Notes under the pieces: generated by a model
What the model was told of the DNA's origin: nothing
The model's database searches: none
What the model saw: the letters and a program-made list of their open reading frames with translations, nothing else
From: Cinnamomum chago
Taxonomy: Eukaryota > Streptophyta > Magnoliopsida > Laurales > Lauraceae
DNA length: 64,000 nt
Direction of reading: 5' to 3'
NCBI GenBank assembly: GCA_038049695.1
Contig: CP142452.1
Span: forward strand, 32,910,501-32,974,500
Position numbers and translations under genes: made by a program
Part shown: piece after piece, positions 35,177 to 45,958 of the stretch
Layout: every line of letters starts with the position of its first letter
Numbering within the stretch: position 1 is the first letter of the stretch

Positions 35177-36850
35177 TTAAAAAAGGAATCCATCTTTGAG
35201 CAAAAATCCTTGAATGTTTCTCGAGGGATTATCCGAAAGCGACTTATAAATTTCTTCAAAATCTGGGCACGTAGGATATGCATTCGGTAAACGCTCAAAA
35301 CCAGTGACGCTTACACTCATGGAGTGTAGCAACGCAATCTTGTGGCTCAAAGCATCAACCGCTTTGTTCTCAACCCCTGGCTTATGTTTAAACACGAAGG
35401 TAAACTCTTCTAAATCCTCAATCCATTTCACGTGCTTAGATTTCATCTTAGCCTGGGTTTGAAGGTACTTCAGAGCCCCATGGTCTGAGTACAAGATAAA
35501 CTCACGCGGTAACAAGTAATGTCTCCAATGTTTTAGTGCTTGCACTACCGCGTAGAATTCTCTCTCATAATTGGAGTATTTTTGCCTATCCACATTTAGC
35601 TTCTCGCTGAAATAAGCGACAGGATGTCCTTCATGACTGAGGACTCCTCTAATTCTGATGCCAGACGTGTCACATGCCACCTCAAAAACTTTAGAAAAAT
35701 TAGGAAGTCGCATGACTGGAGCTTCCATCATCTTTTCCTTAATTTCTTTAAATGCCTTCATGGCTGCATGGCTCCAATTGAATTCGCCCTTCTTCATACA
35801 ATCCGTAATTGGAGCCATGATGGTGCTAAAGTTCCTAATAAACCGCCTATAGAAGGTGGCCAGTCCATGAAAACTACGCACCTCATGAATGTTCCGTGGT
35901 TCCGACCATTCTACAATGGCCTTGACCTTTTCCGGGTCTACAGACATTTCATCAACCAAAACGACAAACCCTAAGAAGACAACTTGTGAGGAAAAGAAAG
36001 TACATTTCTTGAGGTTAGCATAGAACTTCTGTCTCCTAAGAGTGAGACAGACATCTTTCAAATGTTGCAAGTGTTGCTCATGAGTGCTACTGTATATGAG
36101 AATGTCATCAAAGTAGACAACCAGAAATTTGCCTATGAATATTTGTAGCACTTGTGTCATAAACCTCATAAATGTACTTGGTGCGTTTGACAAACCGAAG
36201 GGCATGACCAACCACTCATACAAGCCATCCTTTGTTTTGAAGGCGGTTCTCCACTCATCACCATGTTTGATACGAATCTGGTGGTAACCACTCTTAAGAT
36301 CAATTTTTGAAAAAATCTTGGCACCCGCCATCATATCTAACATGTCATCAAGTCTTAGAATGGGAAACCGATACTTGATTGTGATCTTGTTGATCGCCCG
36401 GCTATCAATGCACATCCTCCAAGACCCATCCTTTTTGGGTGTAAGGAGTGCGGGTATGGCGCAAGGACTCAAACTTTCTTGGATGAAGCCCTTTTCAAGG
36501 AGCTCATCAACCTGCCTTTTCAACTCAGCATGCTTAGCTGGGTTCATTCTATGGTGTGGCAGGTTTGGCAAAGAGGCGCCAGGAACCAAATCAATGGCAT
36601 GCCGTATATCACGTAAAGGTGGGAGCTCATTTGGTAAATCTTCAGGAAAAACATCCTGAAATTCATGCAAGACTTGCTCCGTCTCACGTGGGATCTCAAC
36701 AACCTTCTCTTTCGTGACTTCCTTGGTCACCAAGACAAACATGGCAGGTTCTCCTGCTTTGCCATTCTCGAGATTCTCTTGGATATCTCTCTCAAATTCT
36801 AAGGCACCCAAAATGTGAATGCCTTTTGACTTTGGGTCCTTTCCTTTCAC
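35177..36850 (-). pseudogene. Chromovirus reverse transcriptase and RNase H part
   Basis: A 557-residue open stretch of the fossil pol. It carries the Gypsy reverse transcriptase order (INKITIKYRFPILRLDDMLD, FSKIDLKSGYHQIRI, VMPFGLSNAPSTF, VVYFDDILIYS) followed by RNase H (YSDHGALKYL). Integrase (YHPQTDGQTEVVNKSL, at 34221-34733) and the chromodomain lie downstream. Part of the broken element, not a host gene. Confidence 0.88.
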
Positions 36851-38599
36851 GTCTCTCTCTCTCTCTCTCTCTCTTTCCCGCTAGGTTCCTTTTGTAAACT
36901 TTTTTCTTTTGGGTTGCTTTTCTTGATGTTGGTATCCTTAGGCGGGAGAGGGTGGAGCCTCACTTTTCTCCCTTCGAATTCAAAGATGCAAACGTTGGAC
37001 CTTCCAAAATTGGTAACATCGAAGTCGTATAACCACGGCCTGCCCAAAATGATATGTCCCCAGTCCATGGAGGCAACATCGCACCACAGTTGGTCCATAT
37101 AAGAGGAAAGCTCAAGTGGGACCAAACACCTCTAAGACACAGGGATAGACGTAGTGTCTACCAGGAGACACGATAGGGGTTAGGGTGAGGTTCAATCTTC
37201 AACTCTAAACGAGCAACGGTGTTGGAAGAAATGATATTGGTGCAACTGCCGTTGTCTATGATGAGCTTACAACTTCTTCCATTACACTTCAGATATGTAT
37301 GGAAGATGGCAGTTCGCCGCCAGTCATCATCCTCTTGCATGGCTAGGGCACACCTGACCACTAGCATTTGGGTGCTCTCATGGGCATTTTGGTTCACTAT
37401 CTCCCCCTTAGTTTGATAGGCAGGAAGAAACCTAAGGAAGGAGATGCAGTCCTCGGAATCCCCACAATCATCATCGCATGGGAAAAAATCAGGCACATAG
37501 TTATCCACATCCATGTCACTATCACCCTGGACTTCTTCTATGAACAAATTCCTCGTGGGGCAGGTAGCAGCAAAATGTCCATACCCCTGGCACTTGTAGC
37601 ATTTGGTTTGAGAGGTTCTCCCGGAGTTTTCAGAAGCAAGTCTTTTTCCTTTGGGGTCCCACGAAGTAGAATGATTATTGGTGGTCCCCATCTGTTGAGG
37701 ATTTCCTGAGCCAGTTCTCGCATTCATAGGGATAGTCCTAGGTTCCACATTGCGAGAATCTACCTTATTAGGAAATGGAAACCTCACATATTGCTCCAGG
37801 TCTTGTACCTTCTCATACATCTCAGCAAGGGTTGTGACCCTATGTTGAATCAGCTCTTTTCTAATCTAAGGACGCAAGCCCGTCCTAAACTGAGAGAGAA
37901 AAGATGACAAATCCTCCCGGACATCACATCTAAGGTTAAGCTCTTCAAATTTTTGTGATGTACTCGGAGACAGTCACACTACCTTGTCAAAGATTACTCC
38001 TCTGGTCGAGCTGTCTCTCCCGATAGGATTGGGGAAGGTACTTGTCCTTAATTTTATCTTTCATCCTTTCCCATGTGTCAATGGTAGGAAGACCTAGACG
38101 TTGGTCATGGTGCTCTAAGTTGGTCGAAAAAATTCTAGCTTGGGACACTAACTTCATGGTAGCCAACTTAACCTTCCTTGCCTCCGACATCTTATACCAT
38201 GTAAAATAATGGTCCATGTCAGAGAGCCAATCAGAAAAAACCTACAGATCCATCCGACCATCAAAGGTTGGGGGCATCTATTTTAACACTCTTCATCACC
38301 CACCCGTCGAGATCTGGGCCTCGGCTGCGACCCCTACGATCATTACCATTTTCAGACTCAACATCGGTGTCTTGATCATGATTGTCCCTCTCACGAAGCC
38401 TATGGCGCCTCCCATTGTCGTCGTTGACAGATCGCTCAACGTCCGCAAGACGGGCCCTAAGTTCCCCAGTTGCTAATTTTGTTCCTCTGTTAGAGCATTT
38501 TAGTTGTGCTCTCATTTCTTCTAAGGTTTTGGCTAGTTACTCTAAGGTCACTCCGAGTGCGTTGGAACTTGTTTTGGGTTGAGAAGGTCCTGCCATCTT

Positions 38600-40573
38600 G
38601 AAAACTAAAGGTTGGTGATCCCTACCACTCCTAGTGGGCATGCACTGACCATCTATATGCTATGGGATGTGATGTGAATTTAAATCCAATCTTTTAATAC
38701 TGCTAGTGCACAGCTGTCTTTTTGAGACAGTGGCAAGTCTAGGTCAAATCCCACATGAATCACTATTGAAATATTTTTTTTATTAAAATCTGAAAAAAAA
38801 ATTATAATGAAAATAAAAATAAATCATGAGAGATAAAGCTACTATGCAAGATGAACGGATAACAATTATGATAAAGGTAGATCAGAGCAACATAGAGTCC
38901 ATTAATTAATTTCAATTCTTAATCCACATACTTTAATTTAGTCTTTTGCTTTGCAAATAACTCAAATCGGAAACAACTCAATGTTTCTGATCCAAAAGAT
39001 ATTTTTCTTTTAAAATTCAATTCTTAAGCAGAAGAACCCAAGATCTCCATCACCTCATAAAAATATAAATTACTTTGAGCGTCAGTTAACAAACTAAGCA
39101 CAAAATACCAAAGGCATATAAACCTAAGTATATTTTATCAAAAGAAGATTAACTGATCAAAAAGAAATTTATTAAAAATATAAAGCGGAGGTTTGCCTGT
39201 GGCGCGAAGGCAGATCTATTATTATATTAAACATGCATCATAGGGACATAAAAATTAAATTAAAGACATAGAACGAAAATAAAATCACTTTACTTCACTT
39301 TGTGCTCCGATCCAAAAGAAACTACTCCTCCATTACAAAAGATATGATTTTCATTGAAAACTTCTAGGCAATTATAATTTTCTCCCACACTCTTCTAATC
39401 TAGCTCTGGAACAGGGCTCCAGAATACCCACAAAATTTTCTTTCCTTTTTTTTTTAGAGAGAGAAAAGGTTGAGAGAGAGAGGAAAGATGGATCCAGAGA
39501 GGGACGTTTTTTTTTCTCCTTTTATAAGCATGGGATGGGTCGTTCCTCCTTGTGGTTCCTTGTTGGCTCCTATTTTGTAGGCCATGATAGATCTATGATA
39601 GATTTCTTTTAGAAATCTTGAGCCTAAAAATCAGCCCTTATATAGCAAATCCAGGAAAGTTAATCCTTGGCTGTTGGCATAATCCCATGTGCACAGAATT
39701 TTGTGTATACAATTCCTTGTTTTTTTCTGATTGCTATTTTGGTCCACATTTGTACCTTGACAATTGAAAGCTTTAAAAAAAAAAACTCATTCCAATCAAA
39801 GATGGGCTATCATAAAAATGGATTGCCATGTCACTTGTACAACAACCAACATGGTAATAAGGGGAGAATTGTTGGTTTCTTCCTTTATCTCTTGAATATC
39901 CTTTTCCAATTGCATTTGTGTTGGATAATAACAATGAAGCAAATGGGAACCTCTCCTTTAAATTTCAACGCAAAGATGAGTGGACCCCCCTTGCTGCCCG
40001 AAGGTGAGTGGGATCCAATTGCTTTTCAATTTTCCTTTGGTTTTGGGGGGTCCCAAAATCTAAAATTTTTTCTTCACATGAGAGTGGGCCTACATGGGCA
40101 TGAAATCTTGACATGGCATGGCTTGGACATCCTCTACAAATTCCTTCTCCTCTTTTCTTTTCAAGGCAGGTCCCAAAAAAATTGAAGATTCCCTACAAGA
40201 ATAAAAAGAATAATTCAGTCATAATATGTATAGAATTCATAAATGTCATGCATGAGACCCGCACCAAACTGGATGATTTTCTATGAACTAATTGATGATG
40301 TAAGAATAAAAAAGCTAATTGGTGTGACACTAAGATGATGTAAACCAATGAATTCATAAAATTCATGCAAGATTGATGATTTTGAATGATTTTGACTAAA
40401 ATTGCAACTTTAATGTTCAAATGCATGGACTTATGAAATCGAGTGCAAATTACCCTAATTAAGTCCACAAAGTAACATAAAATGATGAATGAGAACTATA
40501 ATTTTGTGGACTTATCAAGATGTGATGGAATGAGATGGTAATGATACGTAATGCAATCCTTAGACAATCCTAA
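38600..40573 (-). other. Long untranslated leader of the chromovirus
   Basis: About 2 kb between the primer site and Gag. AT-rich, with an A-rich part (38750-39250) and a purine-rich tract (39440-39500). The open frames in it match nothing I know. It could hide a small insertion. Confidence 0.5.
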
Positions 40574-40588
40574 GCTCTGATACCAAAT

Positions 40589-41919
40589 TGATGTAGGACA
40601 GAATAAAACTAATTAAAATGATGCAAGATGAGATCATAACATTAATAACAGTTATAATGAATCAACTGAAACATGTTTGACACATCATTCCATGCTGAAA
40701 TCAACAAAGTTAATTATGAGGAAATTTAATCCTTGTTACAGTCCTGCAAATTAGGTCCTCAAAGAATTGAGGAAGGGACCAAGTGGAGAGTAAGAACCTC
40801 CACCTTGCCTAGGGATCTGCCGAGTCAAGTAAATGATCAAGATCCTTGAGGATTTGAATGACAACCAAGCTCAATTTGGGGTAGCAAGTGAATATTAGTG
40901 GACTGAATATTATTTTAAATAAAATTCTGGTTTAATTCAATACACCCACAACTTTATAATGTTAAGCTTGAAATTCAGAAGTGAAAACATGAAATAAATG
41001 GACTATCATGGGTTTGAAATCAGATCTAGTGCTTGCCTTTCTAGATCTATTGCTGGTCTGATTAGATCTAAAGGTTTGGGGAATGAACAATTGTGATTGA
41101 ATGATGGATAATGGGCTAGTTGGGGCACTGAAAAGGTTTAATGGTGTTGATTGAGATTTGGGTTGTCAAAAGGGTTTAGATCTAGGATTCCACCATATGG
41201 GTAGATCTAAATTTGGATGGGCAAGAAACTGTGAGATGGGTATCAAAGGAAAGGGAAAACAATGGAGATAAATACCTTGAGGATGATGATAGTGTGATAT
41301 CTTGGCTTCGCACCAAACTCCCCTTCGCGGGCGAGAAGAAGATCCTATAAGAAAAGTCTCAAGAAGGCCTTTGGAAGAAAATCTATATTCATTCATTCAT
41401 TATCTTCCTCTTTTGCAAGAGATACAACCTTATTAATGGGTAATAAGAGAACCTTAGAAACCAATAGTTCAGATTAAAACATCTAGATCTTGTCTCATAA
41501 AATAAAACCAAGCAAATAAAATAAATAAAGCAAACAAGTGGCTGTTGACAAGGTGGGAAGGGGCTGCCTTGCGCATGGGGATTTGTGCGCAAGTCTTGTG
41601 CATGCATCCCTATGCAAGGGGCTTTAAGTTGTGGGCCCATGGACCCCTCTTCTTATGTCTTTAGTTTTAAACTCTTTAATTCCCATGGGTCCTTTGTCAA
41701 TCTTTAAATCTTCATGATAACTCCTCAATTGCTCATCTTTTGTGGACCATCCCATTATGGGGTCTTCCATGGGTCCACCATCGGAGGCCTTTAGCACACC
41801 GGGATCAAGATCCAATGGTGTATCTTCGCCCAGAGGCTGATCCAATGGTAGATCTTTATGATTGTGATGTATCAAGCCCATGAAAAGTTGATCCAACTAC
41901 AAGGAAGCCTTCTCAACCA
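40589..41919 (-). repeat. 5' LTR of the chromovirus
   Basis: It begins TGGTTGAGAAGG at 41919 and ends CCTACATCA at 40589, three bases from the primer site. Confidence 0.88.
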
Positions 41920-42430
41920 TCTAAAGTGAGACCAGTACTATCGACTCAGTACTATCTCACCCAAAATATAATATTTGAGTCCTATGGATCTTTTTTTTTT
42001 TTTTGGTTTAAAAAAGGTAAGTACTATCTTTTTTTTTAGTCCTATGCATCTCAATTTCATCATCCACGAAGTCTATCTTGCCCAAATGCTTGACCCATTG
42101 GTACTTCACCAGAAATTCTAATTTTTTGGGTTATCCAAAAATCATGTTTTCGTACTTAACATATAATGCAACTGTTCAGGCTTATCAGAGGTTGTTCCAA
42201 TTTTGAGGTCTTTTGAGGATATTTTAGGGTCGCATGAGACCTGCAAAAGTTGAAATTGGCTATTTGAGGTCCAAATTCTCCGAAAATGACCTAATGAGCT
42301 TACTATTACTATATTTTGACCAATTAGAGGGTTTTGCCTCAATTTCATGTTGTTGGATCTCCATGGTTGCAAAAATAAATGTCATTTATTTGAGGCCCAA
42401 ATTATTTTGCGATGGTCCATTTTGCCCATT
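41920..42430. other. Unassigned spacer right of the chromovirus
   Basis: T-rich runs and repeated AGTACTATC motifs, then sequence that begins to resemble the ~300-bp repeat to the right. I see no gene. The Copia relic to the left of the chromovirus does not resume here. Confidence 0.4.
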
Positions 42431-43690
42431 ATTATCCTAATTAGCTCTATAAGAGGGCTCCCTATTCGGATTCCATTTAGGGCACTTTTTGAGAGGTTGG
42501 CCCAGAAAGGCCCATATGGCCAAATGGGTACAAAGACCCAAAAGTTGTGGCCCACTTGGCCCATGATCATCTTCATCATCATTAGATGGACTCTTTCTTC
42601 AAATTTAGGACCATTTCGAGGTCATTTGTCTATGTTTTGACCTTTTTGAGTGCATCTATAATAGAGATGCCAAATTGAGGATGCCATATTTCTTTTTGTG
42701 GTTGATGTGGCAATTTGACCATTTGGAATTTGACATCTCCAAAAGTGGCAACTCTACCCCATATGGGAAATGTAATATTTTATTATTTTTTTGGATTTTA
42801 TATTAAACACAACCCATCTCCAATGGTCCATTTTGGAATAAAATAAGCCTAAATATGATTTGGTATCTCCCTTTTCCATAAGCCAAATTTGGCATTTCAC
42901 TCTCACATGCCAAATGCCATGTCATTTTTGGCATGGCTATTGAAGTGAATCCATGCCAAAAATCCAATGTGGCATGTCCACCTTGGATCTGACATCTCTA
43001 TTTGAGATGCTTTGAAGTTCGAGGATCGAGGATTTAATGTTCCAAGGTTGCAGGATTTTGTGACACCGGAACCCTTTGAATATAGCTCACATGGATTAGG
43101 GTCATATTAAGTAGACTTATGAGAAGGCTTTTACTCATTCAGTTGCCATTCAGAGAACTTTCAAGACGTGGGCTAAAAAGGTCCATATGGCCAAATCAAG
43201 CTCATGATGCCAAAAGTTGTGGCCCACTTGGCTTATGATCAAATTTATTATGACCATAGGACCCTATTTTCAAATTTGGGATCATTCTGAGGTCATTTGA
43301 CCTTTTGATTTAATCTTCTGAAGCTCTAGGGTCGTAAAATTTTGTATCAGTTGTTTGTGGCACAAAACTTTTGATATGCCGCAGATGGTTTAGGACAATC
43401 CTAATTAGACCTGTGAGAAGTCCCCTCATTCAAGTTCAACTTATTTGGATGCCATTTAGGGCACTTTTGAGAAGCAGGCCAAAAAGGCTCATACGTCTAA
43501 ATTGGTCTTAGAACCCAAGAGTTGTTCCCCACTTGGCACATGATTATCTTTATCAAATTAGAAGGAATATCCCTCAAGATTTGGGAGTATAAGAGGTTGT
43601 TTGTCTGGAATTTGATTTTTTGGTTCTCCAGGGTCACAAATTCAATGTTCCAAGGTTGTGTACTAATACGCTAGCGGGGAAATTGCTAGA
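42430..43690. repeat. Degenerate tandem repeat, about 300-bp unit, three copies
   Basis: Three diverged copies can be aligned by eye. Each starts near a TATCCTAATTAG-type block (42433, 43103 and 43398) and carries CCATTTAGGGCACTTTTGAGA, a GGCCCATATGGCCAAAT block, AGTTGTGGCCCACTTGGC and ATGTTCCAAGGTTG. Spacing is 308 (after discounting the MITE) and 296 bases. It may be a local satellite or the upstream part of the LTR that follows. Confidence 0.65.
42650..43012. mobile_element. Non-coding MITE with inverted ends inside the tandem repeat
   Basis: About 362 bases. The left end GCATCTATAATAGAGATGCC and the right end, read in reverse, GCATCTCAAATAGAGATGTC form imperfect terminal inverted repeats. 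The interior has many inverted TTTGGCAT/ATGCCAAA pairs. Removing it restores the ~300-bp spacing of the host repeat. The target duplication is unclear (TTGAG/TTGAA), so the superfamily is open. Confidence 0.7.
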
Positions 43691-45958
43691 ATCTCAGAAG
43701 AATCTTATTGAAGAAGATGAAGAAAAAGAATCCATGTGGCAAGTAACCAAACCACAAGACCAAGTCAAAATGGGCGTGTCACCCATCCATAGGGTGACTT
43801 GTGCTTCAGGTTGGCCAGCGACCTATTAAGTTCATAATTTTTCATCATTTAGGTATCATTTCAGGTGGAATTATGGACTTAATTATAACACATGCACCAT
43901 TTTTTTTTTTTTTTTACATAAATTCATCCTTTTATGCATTTTTCCCTCAAAGTTGAGAATTTTGGCATTTCAACATTTCCTGCATTATTTCAACTTTTCA
44001 GGTAAAGTCTATTCTTTCGAAGAATCCTAGTTGGATTAGGACTCTTCACAAAGGAATCCCAATTCGATCAGGACAATTTAGTACTTTACTGGTAAAGCTA
44101 GTTTGTGCAGGAAATGAGAATTGTAGGACTCGTAGAAACCTACGGAGGGTTTTGAAGAGTCCTAGCTTCATTAGGACTCTGTTATAGGACTCACTTTAAA
44201 GCACACATAGTCATCTTGGACCCCGCATTATTGAATTGAAGCTGAGAAAAAAGTAAATTGAAGAATTCACCAAGTGGACCCAACACACACATGTGAAATG
44301 TGAAGGTCGATGAGAAGGGGGGGGGGGTCCACTCATCTTGCACACGTCCAAGAGTCCTAGTTGAAGTGAAAGACCTCTTGTGGGGCCCACCATTCAAGTA
44401 GAAGAGATTTCCCACATGGCGGGGTCCACAACAGTTGCAGATTTGAAATAGAGATAATTCAAAGAAGATAATTCTGGTGGGAGATAAAATTTAAAGAATT
44501 TTGAATGAGGCACAACTTGATCCCCATTCTTTGGATTCAAATTTAGAATGTGTGCAGATATAAAGTCCTTTTCAATTCAAGATTTGAAAGTCAATCCCAT
44601 TTTTCTAAAAGTAATATATCTTAAAACGGTCATAACTCTCAATCTGAGTTCCGGATCGCACAATCGACCAATTGTTGGAAAGATCTTTCAGAGTAGCTAG
44701 ACATCCGTGGAGCCTAAGATTGTGCAAACCAGAGCTAAATTGACAAAGTTATGGGGCTAAAAAGTTGCATGTATGTTTTTCGGCGGGATTGCAAATAAAA
44801 TCCGCACCATTGAAATATAATTGCTCCACATCCATCCGTGGGACCCCATCTGAAGATTAGCTAAGCTACCACCTCACCTCATCTCCATTCAAGCTAACAA
44901 TGATTAGATCTCCCTCTCATCTTTGGAGATAACCATGATCCCAAGCTGCAAAAGGTGTCTAGATACAATGAACCAGGTGGATCCATATACTTTAAAAGGA
45001 GGCCACCATGGGAGGCTCAAAGAAATTAGCGAAGGATGTCCCATCTCTCTTTCCCTCTCTTCTCCACTTCTCTTCCCCCATATTCTGTATTTTCCAAAGA
45101 GCCTTGTTTCAGACACTTTGCATAGAAAAGAGAATTTATGAGAGAATCATTGTAAATACTATGATTATAATGAAGATACTCCTAAAGTTCTTTTCAATGG
45201 CTTGCTAGACTTTTGGATTGGAGCACAAGGATGAAGTTAAGTAGATTTTCTTTTTAATTCATGTGATTGTTCTATTTCTTTTCTATCTCTTTTAATGAAT
45301 GCCTTATTAGAGTAATAGATCAGTCTTCGTGCCTAAGGCAAACCTCTATTTTGAATTTTTACTGATTTGATCTTTGATCTCTTATGCTTGTTTTCATAGA
45401 CTATGCTTAGGAATCAATTTCTTTTGATAGTCTATACCTAACTTGATAGGTGATGCTTTAGGAATTTTCAGTCTTTTATGAGGTGAAGGAGATCTTGGAC
45501 TTCGATTTTAATTGAAACTAGTTTTTGTTATAGACAAATCTCCTTCGGATAAAAAACATTGAGTTGTTTATGATTTGAGTCATTTTGAGACATAAGAGTA
45601 GATTAATTGCATGAGTTGATTGATTATCTCACTGAATGGATTCTGGATGCTTTGATCTATCTTTATCATTGATATTTTATGTAGTAATTCTTATTTAACT
45701 CAAGTTTCTGATCTACTACACATCAAATTTTTTGTTAAGTTTGAAAAGTTCAGATTTTTAATTTTTAGCTCAGTATGGTTCTTTGTGGGATCGACCTGTA
45801 TTTTCCATTGTCTTATGTAGGCAACTGTGCACTTGCGATTTTTATTGCATTGAGGAAAGGGTCTAACTTTCTTGTAGAAATCAATCCAGACCCTTTCGCA
45901 TCAAGTTTTTGGCATCAAGTTATTGGATTGAAAAGTCAATCTAGACCCTTTCGCATCA
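43691..45958 (+). repeat. Athila/Tat-type Gypsy 5' LTR (left edge uncertain)
   Basis: The right end (CGCATCA, 45958) lies just before a tRNA-Asp-type primer site. The interior has phrases familiar from these LTRs: CGGTCATAACTCTCAATCTGAG, GACAAAGTTATGGGGC, a possible TATA region (ACTTTAAAAGGAGGCC, about 44989) and the CTTAGGAATCAATTTC region. A 20-base block, CAGACCCTTTCGCATCAAG-like, occurs twice near the right end (about 45889 and 45943). Confidence 0.65.

Larger units (their letters stand above)
32350..41919 (-). mobile_element. Ty3/Gypsy chromovirus, broken
   Basis: A 9.6-kb minus-strand element with 1.3-kb LTRs (32350-33669 and 40589-41919) and an initiator-Met primer site (TGGTATCAGAGC, 40574-40585). 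An unusually long leader of about 2 kb (about 38600-40570) has no convincing gene. Gag (about 37330-38600) has a CCHC knuckle (CYKCQGYGHFAATC). Protease follows at about 36850-37330, reverse transcriptase and RNase H at 35177-36850, integrase at about 33930-35170, and a chromodomain (YLIKWKNGPVLDSTWIT) at about 33790-33925. The chromodomain defines a chromovirus. Broken, with roughly six or more breaks. A ~100-base sample of the two LTRs differs at about 6-7%, so it is much older than Copia B. No matching target duplication seen. Confidence 0.9.

Noticed and set aside
39667-40185. 172-codon plus-strand open frame inside the chromovirus leader
   Set aside because: No recognisable family, low-complexity patches, and antisense within the untranslated leader of a Gypsy element.
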